Shown: piece after piece, positions 59,184-64,000 of the stretch
Position numbering within the stretch: position 1 is the stretch's first letter
Layout of the letters: every line of letters begins with the position of its first letter
NCBI RefSeq assembly: GCF_030362795.1
Contig: NZ_JAUCBM010000003.1
Location: 248,001 to 312,000 of the forward strand
DNA from: Pseudochrobactrum kiredjianiae
GTDB taxonomy: Bacteria; Pseudomonadota; Alphaproteobacteria; Rhizobiales; Rhizobiaceae
DNA length: 64,000 nt
Direction: 5' to 3'
Translations under genes and position numbers: made by a program
The notes under the pieces: model-generated
Database searches by the model: none
What the model was told of the DNA's origin: nothing
What the model saw: only the letters and a program-made list of their open reading frames with translations

Positions 59184-60086
59184 GTGGGAGTTCTACGTGT
59201 TGCATTGCGGCCTGCGGGCGCATTGTTTTTGGCTGCCGGAGTGTTCGCTTCCGGCTTGGCCTATAGTCAGCCGTCTGTATCACCGTTTAAAGATGAATTG
59301 TTTTCCGCACAAAGCGTGCTGAAAAGCGCGGATAGCGGCAATTATATCATTCTTGATTATGATGAAATGCGCGACATCAATGGTCGCGATACGATTGTTG
59401 AAAAGCGTGTGCAGGATAAATATGTCTCGCTGAAAGTGCGTGCGCAGCAGAAAGACATAACTGTGCCGACTGCGGCAGGCATGGTGAAAACCTATCAAAT
59501 CGGCAAGCTGACGCCGCAGACCTCAATGATTGTGCTCTATCTGCATGGCAAGGGTGGCAGTCGTCATCAGGGCGTGAATGATTTTACCTTTGGCGGGAAT
59601 TTCAACCGGCTGAAAAACCTCGTTACACAAGCAGGCGGTGTCTATCTTGTGCCTGATTTTTCAGATTTTGCAGCCAAAGGCACCGCCGAGATTGCCGGTT
59701 TAATTGCAGTTGCAAAACAAAGCGCACCAAAGGCTAAAGTGTTTGTTACCTGTGGCTCAGCCGGTGGCGTTTTATGCTGGCAGCTGGCAGCGGATGCAAA
59801 TGCCTCTTTGCAGATAGACGGGCTGGCACTGCTCGGCTCACTCTGGGACGATCAATTCCGCAACAGCACTTCATTTAAGCGTAAAATACCAGTGTTCTTA
59901 AGTCATGGCAGTCGCGATCCGGTTTTCGCTATCGATAGTCAGGAAGCCTTTTACCGCTCACTGCGGAAAGCCAAGGGCGGATATCCGGTGGTTATGCATC
60001 GCTATGAAACAGGCAATCATGGTACGCCGATCCGCATGACGGACTGGCGGCTGGCACTGAACTGGCTGGTGAGTAAAGCGCCGTAA
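59184..60086 (+). CDS. Exported alpha/beta hydrolase
   Basis: 300 residues from a GTG at 59184 with an AAGGGAGA site. The N-terminal signal peptide has a GALFLAAGVFASGLA core with AYS near the cleavage point. The alpha/beta hydrolase fold shows LYLHGKGGSRHQG (oxyanion strand), FVTCGSAGGVLCWQLA with the nucleophile Ser in G-S-A-G-G, FLSHGSRDPVF with the acid Asp, and YETGNHGTPI with the catalytic His. The substrate is unknown; the periplasmic location suggests an esterase or peptidase on external substrates. A single gene. Confidence 0.85.
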   Translation: MGVLRVALRPAGALFLAAGVFASGLAYSQPSVSPFKDELFSAQSVLKSADSGNYIILDYDEMRDINGRDTIVEKRVQDKYVSLKVRAQQKDITVPTAAGMVKTYQIGKLTPQTSMIVLYLHGKGGSRHQGVNDFTFGGNFNRLKNLVTQAGGVYLVPDFSDFAAKGTAEIAGLIAVAKQSAPKAKVFVTCGSAGGVLCWQLAADANASLQIDGLALLGSLWDDQFRNSTSFKRKIPVFLSHGSRDPVFAIDSQEAFYRSLRKAKGGYPVVMHRYETGNHGTPIRMTDWRLALNWLVSKAP

Positions 60087-60251
60087 TGGTGCAGATCAAA
60101 AGCGCGGCGCGTTTTGTTTGTGGAGCATGAATGATTGTTCGCGAGTGTGACCGTGCTGCCACTCGACATTTCAGAAAAACCGAATAGGTTCGGCTCAGAA
60201 AAATGTGAAGATTTCACTGTAATATCATCTGGTTTATAAATGAGGCATGTA

Positions 60252-60734
60252 ATGCGCACCAGCACCGGTAACGCAAAACGTTTGGTACTATTGGCAATGT
60301 TTGCTCCGCTGGTTGCCGCCTGTACAACGACTTCCACCACAACACCTGCACCGACAACGGTTGCCGCACAGGCCCCGGCACCGGTTGCCACTCAGATGCC
60401 AAGCTTCCCGCAATTCGTGCGTAGCAATGTGGCGCCTGAACTGGCAAATCCGTGCATCACAGCGGCTGCAAACCGTTACTATATTCCTGAGAGCGTGATT
60501 ACTGCTGTCGACAGCCGTTCCGGTGGTGGTGGCAATACAGATGTGATCCTCAAAGTTGATTCCCGTGATGCACGTTGCAGCATCAGCGCCAATGGCACTG
60601 TTCGCTCGGTTGTTGATACCAGCCCGATGAGTGCAGATCAGCGCGCTGCCAATGAGGCTGCGTCTAAAGCTCCGGCAGCACCGGCTGCTGCACCTGCGAA
60701 GAAAACCGCTGCAAAGCAGAAAAAAGCCAGCTGA
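60252..60734 (+). CDS. Lipoprotein with Ala/Pro/Lys-rich tail
   Basis: 160 residues from the ATG at 60252 (GAGG site); a start at 60240 is less likely. The signal peptide has lipobox LVAAC. A Thr/Pro/Ala-rich linker leads to a small domain containing NPCITAAANRYYIPESVITA and DSRDARCSISANGTVRSV with two Cys, and then a low-complexity basic tail ending KKTAAKQKKAS. Probably lipid-anchored in the envelope; the Lys-rich tail could contact peptidoglycan or LPS (inference). A palindromic repeat starts six bases after the stop. Confidence 0.68.
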   Translation: MRTSTGNAKRLVLLAMFAPLVAACTTTSTTTPAPTTVAAQAPAPVATQMPSFPQFVRSNVAPELANPCITAAANRYYIPESVITAVDSRSGGGGNTDVILKVDSRDARCSISANGTVRSVVDTSPMSADQRAANEAASKAPAAPAAAPAKKTAAKQKKAS

Positions 60735-60739
60735 TTTTC

Positions 60740-60848
60740 TAGAGCGCCGTGCGCCCTCTCGGGCGCACAAAGGTCGCTCTAACACTTTATATTTACATCA
60801 TAATTTCACCTTAAACTGATTCAAGTTTAAGGTGAAATTATGATGTAG
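60740..60848. repeat. Two-hairpin repeat, copy C
   Basis: CTAGAGCGCC-GTGCGCCCTCTCGGGCGCAC-AAAGGTCGCTCTAAC, then TACATCATAATTTCACCTTAAA...TTTAAGGTGAAATTATGATGTA, a near-perfect 20 bp stem. Aligns with 47749-47844 and, in reverse, with 44328-44431. Confidence 0.82.
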
Positions 60849-60860
60849 GCTGAGAATTAT

Positions 60861-60893
60861 AAAAGCCGCTCTTACAAAGGGCGGCTTTTTTGT
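60861..60893 (+). terminator. Rho-independent terminator
   Basis: AAAAGCCGC (60861-60869) pairs with GCGGCTTTT (60881-60889), then T-rich. It ends the lipoprotein transcript. Confidence 0.85.
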
Positions 60894-60948
60894 TTGAGAA
60901 AATGATTCCGATATTTCATGCAATGCATTGAAATTATATCGTAAATAC

Positions 60949-60981
60949 AAAAAAAAGGCCGCAGTCGTAAGACATGCGGCC
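60949..60981 (-). terminator. Rho-independent terminator of the peptide ABC operon
   Basis: GGCCGCA (60957-60963) pairs with TGCGGCC (60975-60981); on the minus strand it is followed by a run of eight T. It lies 24 bp after the last ABC gene stop. Confidence 0.88.
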
Positions 60982-61004
60982 TGATGTGTTTTATAAGCTT
61001 GAAC

Positions 61005-61778
61005 TCAGCGTTTGAAGCCTTCACTCGCATTCATGAGATTGCGGGTATAATCCTCTTTCAGGATACCTTTGGCCAGATCATCGGCTTTCAGCTTTTCAAC
61101 GATCGTACCGTTCTGCATCACGGCCAGCTCATCACACATATGGGTGATAACAGCCAGATCGTGACTGACCATAACAAAGGTCAGATTGCGGTCACGGCGA
61201 ATTTGTTCCAGCAGGTTGAGTACTTCCGCCTGAACGGAAGCATCAAGTGCGGAGGTCGGTTCATCCAGCAGCAGAATGCTCGGCTCTACGATAAGAGCGC
61301 GGGCAATCGCAATACGCTGACGCTGACCACCGGAAAGCTGGTGCGGATAGCGGAAGCGGAAGCCGGAACCTAAGCCCACTTCATCCAATGCACGCACGAT
61401 ACGCTTTTCTGTATCCTTGATGCCGTGGATCGCCAATGGCTCCAGCAACAGGCGGTCTACAGTCTGGCGCGGGTGCAGTGAACCGTAAGGATCTTGAAAC
61501 ACCATCTGCACTGTATTGTAGAAAGCCTTGTCACGTGGTGTCGGTACCGGCTTGCCGTTGATCTCTACCTTGCCGGAGAAAGTCGGTGCCAGTCCTGCCA
61601 CTGCGCGCAGTAGCGTGGACTTGCCGGAACCGGATTCGCCAACCAGACCAAAGGAGGAGCCGCTTTCAACTGTGATCGAAGCATCTTTCAGGGCATGGAA
61701 TTCATTGAACATCACATTGAGATTTTCAATGAAGAGGGCAGGTGTTTTTGTGCTGTTGCCGGTTGTCATGTGCGCCAC
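61005..61778 (-). CDS. Peptide ABC transporter ATP-binding protein (DppF/OppF-like)
   Basis: 257 residues. GLVGESGSGKSTLLRAVAGL (Walker A), HQLSGGQRQRIAIARAL (signature), SILLLDEPTSALD (Walker B) and FVMVSHDLAVITHMCDE (H-loop). The C-terminus is short and lacks the long oligopeptide/dipeptide transporter C-terminal extension found in many OppF proteins. Its start overlaps the upstream ATPase stop by 13 bases. Last gene of a dipeptide/oligopeptide (or GsiA-type) operon. Confidence 0.93.
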   Translation of the reverse strand: MAHMTTGNSTKTPALFIENLNVMFNEFHALKDASITVESGSSFGLVGESGSGKSTLLRAVAGLAPTFSGKVEINGKPVPTPRDKAFYNTVQMVFQDPYGSLHPRQTVDRLLLEPLAIHGIKDTEKRIVRALDEVGLGSGFRFRYPHQLSGGQRQRIAIARALIVEPSILLLDEPTSALDASVQAEVLNLLEQIRRDRNLTFVMVSHDLAVITHMCDELAVMQNGTIVEKLKADDLAKGILKEDYTRNLMNASEGFKR

Positions 61779-62635
61779 TCCGCCTGACGTTGCAGGGTTG
61801 GCAGCGGATGACGGTCAGAACCGATCTTTGGCATGCAGTTCAATAGTCCTTGAGTATATGGATGTTTTGCATTGGCCAGATCGCTTGCTGCGATTTCCTC
61901 AACAATACGTCCCGCATACATCACGATAACGCGGTCGCAGAAAGAAGAAACCAGACGCAGATCGTGACTGATGAAAATCAGCCCCATACCGCGATCAGCC
62001 ACCAGCTTGTCGAGAATGCCAAGCACTTCGAGCTGCACAGTCACGTCAAGAGCCGAGGTCGGCTCGTCAGCGATTAGCAGTTCCGGCTGGGCAATCAGCA
62101 TCATAGCGATCATCACGCGCTGACCCATGCCGCCCGATACTTCGTGTGGGTAGAGATCAAAAACGCGCTCAGGATCACGAATCTGCACCGCTTCCAGCAT
62201 TTCCAGAGCCTTTTGACGGGCTTCGGATTTTTTGATTCTGCCATGTGCCGACAGGGTTTCAATGATCTGACGGCCAATGGTCATCACCGGATTGAGCGAA
62301 TATTTCGGATCCTGCAAAACCATTGCCACGCGGCTACCGCGCAAAGACCGGCGTTCTTTTGCGGAAATGCCGAGCAGATCAATACCGTCAAATTCCAGAC
62401 GCTTGGCAGTGATTTGAGCATGAGGCGGTGTCAGCCCCATGATGGCACGGCCGGTCTGGGATTTGCCCGAACCGGATTCACCCACAATGCCGAGACGCTC
62501 GCGGCCAAGTGTGAAAGAGACGCCGCGAACGGCTTCAATCGCACCGGTGCGGGTAGGGAAGGATACCCGCAGATCGTCAACGTAAAGTAACCGATGATCG
62601 GTACGATCATCAAATTGTTTAGATGTGTCACTCAT
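61766..62635 (-). CDS. Peptide ABC transporter ATP-binding protein (DppD/OppD-like)
   Basis: 289 residues. LGIVGESGSGKSQTGRAIMG is the Walker A region typical of OppD/DppD, with GKSQ in place of GKST as often seen; HEVSGGMGQRVMIAMMLIA is the signature and LLIADEPTSALDVTVQLEVL the Walker B. It pairs with the DppF-like ATPase. Overlaps the permease stop by four bases. Confidence 0.93.
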   Translation of the reverse strand: MSDTSKQFDDRTDHRLLYVDDLRVSFPTRTGAIEAVRGVSFTLGRERLGIVGESGSGKSQTGRAIMGLTPPHAQITAKRLEFDGIDLLGISAKERRSLRGSRVAMVLQDPKYSLNPVMTIGRQIIETLSAHGRIKKSEARQKALEMLEAVQIRDPERVFDLYPHEVSGGMGQRVMIAMMLIAQPELLIADEPTSALDVTVQLEVLGILDKLVADRGMGLIFISHDLRLVSSFCDRVIVMYAGRIVEEIAASDLANAKHPYTQGLLNCMPKIGSDRHPLPTLQRQAEWRT

Positions 62636-63561
62636 TGGTTGTTGCCTCGCGGATCAAGAGCGTCACGCAGGCCATCCCCAAGCAGGTTGAAGCCAAGGCT
62701 GACAATGAGAATGGCCATACCCGGTACAGCGGCAACCCACCATTGGTCGAGAATGAAACGACGGCCGGAAGCAATCATTGCACCCCATTCAGGCAGCGGT
62801 GGCTGAGCGCCAAGGCCGAGGAAGCCGAGACCGGCTGCTGTCAGAATAATACCGGCCATATCCAGCGTCACACGAACAATCAGTGAAGACAGGCAGAGCG
62901 GCATAATATGACGGATAACGATACGGGCAGGGGACGCGCCCATCAGTTTGACAGCCGAGATATAATCCGAATTGCGCAGGGTCAGTGTTTCTGCGCGCGC
63001 AATACGGGCATAAGGCGGCCATGAGGTAATGGCGATAGCGATAACCGCGTTTTCAATGCCGGGTCCGAGAGCCGCAACAAAGGCGAGCGCCAGAATGAGC
63101 TTCGGAAAAGCAAGGAAAATATCGGTAATACGCATCAGCAGCGCATCAACCCAGCCACCGGCATAACCAGCAACCGTGCCAACCAACAGGCCGACCGGCG
63201 CTGACAGGATAGCAACCAGCAGCACAACATAGAGTGTCCAGCGGGAGCCATAGATCAGACGTGAGAGAATATCGCGTCCCTGATCGTCAGTCCCCAGCAG
63301 ATAACCCGGTGAGCCCATTGGCAACAGGCGCGAGCCTGCCAGATCACCGGAAACCGGTGAATGTGGTGCCAGCCATGGGGCAAAAGCCGCCACGAAAACC
63401 AGCAGACCGATAATTGCCAGCCCAAGTACCGCGAGTTTATTCGCGCTAAAACGGCGCCAGATCATATAGGAGCGGCCGAGTTTGGCCTGTGCGCGGGATT
63501 GCGGACGCTCAGTGAGCAGCCATTCCCGCCATGTTTCTTTAGGAAGTGTTGTCTCACTCAT
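62632..63561 (-). CDS. Peptide ABC transporter permease (DppC/OppC-like)
   Basis: 309 residues. The N-terminal OppC segment (about 40-90, including SANKLAVLGLAIIGLLVFVA) and six transmembrane helices; GTDDQGRDILSRLIYGSRWT is the DppC/OppC hallmark, followed by the EAA loop YISAVKLMGASPARIVIRHI. It forms the inner-membrane channel with the DppB-like protein. Overlaps both neighbours by four bases. Confidence 0.94.
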   Translation of the reverse strand: MSETTLPKETWREWLLTERPQSRAQAKLGRSYMIWRRFSANKLAVLGLAIIGLLVFVAAFAPWLAPHSPVSGDLAGSRLLPMGSPGYLLGTDDQGRDILSRLIYGSRWTLYVVLLVAILSAPVGLLVGTVAGYAGGWVDALLMRITDIFLAFPKLILALAFVAALGPGIENAVIAIAITSWPPYARIARAETLTLRNSDYISAVKLMGASPARIVIRHIMPLCLSSLIVRVTLDMAGIILTAAGLGFLGLGAQPPLPEWGAMIASGRRFILDQWWVAAVPGMAILIVSLGFNLLGDGLRDALDPRGNNQ

Positions 63562-64000
63562 CGTGCGCGCGTCCGTGGGTCGAGTGTCCGATAGAGCAGA
63601 TCGGAAAGCAGATTAAGGGCAATAAACACAGAGCCGATGACAATGGTGCCGCCAAGAACAGCATTCATATCAGCGCTTTGCAGAGAATTGGTGATATAGA
63701 GGCCAAGACCCGGCCATGAGAATACGGTCTCAGTCAGAACCGAGCCTTCAAGCATACCGGCATAGGACAGAGCAATCACTGTAACCAGCGGCACTGCGGC
63801 ATTGCGCAGGGCATGACCCCAGATGATTTTTGTCTCACTCAGGCCTTTTGCACGCGCAGCAACGATATATTCCTGATCCAGCTCATTCAGCATGAAAGAA
63901 CGGGTCATACGGCTGATATAGGCCATTGAGAAATAACCGAGCAGCGATGCAGGCAGAATAATATGCGAGATAATATTGCCGAGTGCATCCCATTGGCGCT
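63558..64000 (-). CDS. Peptide ABC transporter permease (DppB/OppB-like), N-terminus beyond the window
   Basis: 147 residues of the C-terminal part are visible; the frame is open to the window edge (reading ILPASLLGYFS before MAYISRMTRSFML). EAA loop YIVAARAKGLSETKIIWGHA and the end SDLLYRTLDPRTRAR are typical of DppB. It is upstream of DppC in the same operon; a binding-protein gene may lie further right. The family 5 binding protein at the left edge of the window is 60 kb away and need not be its partner. Confidence 0.94.
   Translation of the reverse strand, partial: RQWDALGNIISHIILPASLLGYFSMAYISRMTRSFMLNELDQEYIVAARAKGLSETKIIWGHALRNAAVPLVTVIALSYAGMLEGSVLTETVFSWPGLGLYITNSLQSADMNAVLGGTIVIGSVFIALNLLSDLLYRTLDPRTRAR

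Overview
The window looks like chromosomal DNA of an alphaproteobacterium of the order Hyphomicrobiales, most likely in or near the Brucellaceae. The evidence is a BA14K-like protein, a fused SecDF, many ABC uptake systems, a group III truncated hemoglobin, and short palindromic TAGAGC...GCTCTA intergenic repeats of the rhizobial/Brucella type. By eye the GC content is near 50%, with very AT-rich intergenic stretches around 10.5-10.8 kb and 16.9-17.2 kb. That is low for Brucella or Ochrobactrum and would fit a relative such as Pseudochrobactrum; this is inference from memory of the group. I see no prophage, complete insertion sequence, CRISPR array or replication origin.

Layout. 0-5 kb: 3' end of a family 5 (peptide/nickel type) solute-binding protein gene, a BA14K-like secreted protein, an EEP-fold hydrolase, a Nudix-like protein and a PhzF-like isomerase. 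5-17 kb is an accessory-looking zone with many small genes. It holds three paralogs of an unnamed 61-66 residue protein, two copies of a probable small RNA with its own promoter and terminator, a G12 tract in front of a winged-helix-like protein, small membrane proteins, MarC, GST, RpiB, a Nudix hydrolase, a lipoprotein, a truncated hemoglobin and a 1015-residue autotransporter. 17-21.5 kb: acyltransferase, a frameshifted remnant, a TetR-controlled SDR/NTF2-like pair and tRNA-Lys(CTT). 22-29 kb: DedA, TerC-CBS-CorC, a flavoprotein reductase and a sulfate ABC system (binding protein, CysT, CysW) without an adjacent CysA.

29-44 kb: a complete polyamine-type ABC operon on the minus strand, a class IV aminotransferase, a YbhN-like membrane protein, a CPA2 cation/proton antiporter, SecDF and a large MscS-type channel. 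44-53 kb is a glycine-betaine module: a dimethylglycine/sarcosine dehydrogenase-like flavoprotein, a GlxA/GbdR-type AraC regulator, an entericidin-like lipoprotein and a ProX-ProW-ProV uptake operon. 53-64 kb: small EamA-type transporter, TSUP permease, TerB-like protein, P1 peptidase with a frameshifted binding-protein gene upstream, flavin reductase, alpha/beta hydrolase, a lipoprotein, and a dipeptide/oligopeptide ABC operon (ATPases, DppC and the start-truncated DppB) running off the right edge.

Cross-cutting patterns. Three ABC operons that begin with the binding-protein gene each carry a stable stem-loop right after that gene. Palindromic repeats sit directly at gene 3' ends and in two cases (truncated hemoglobin, TSUP permease) supply the TAG stop codon. 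The most distinctive unexplained signals are the duplicated small RNA (about 6331-6470 and 10808-10949), the three-member small-protein family on the same strand, and the G12 tract.
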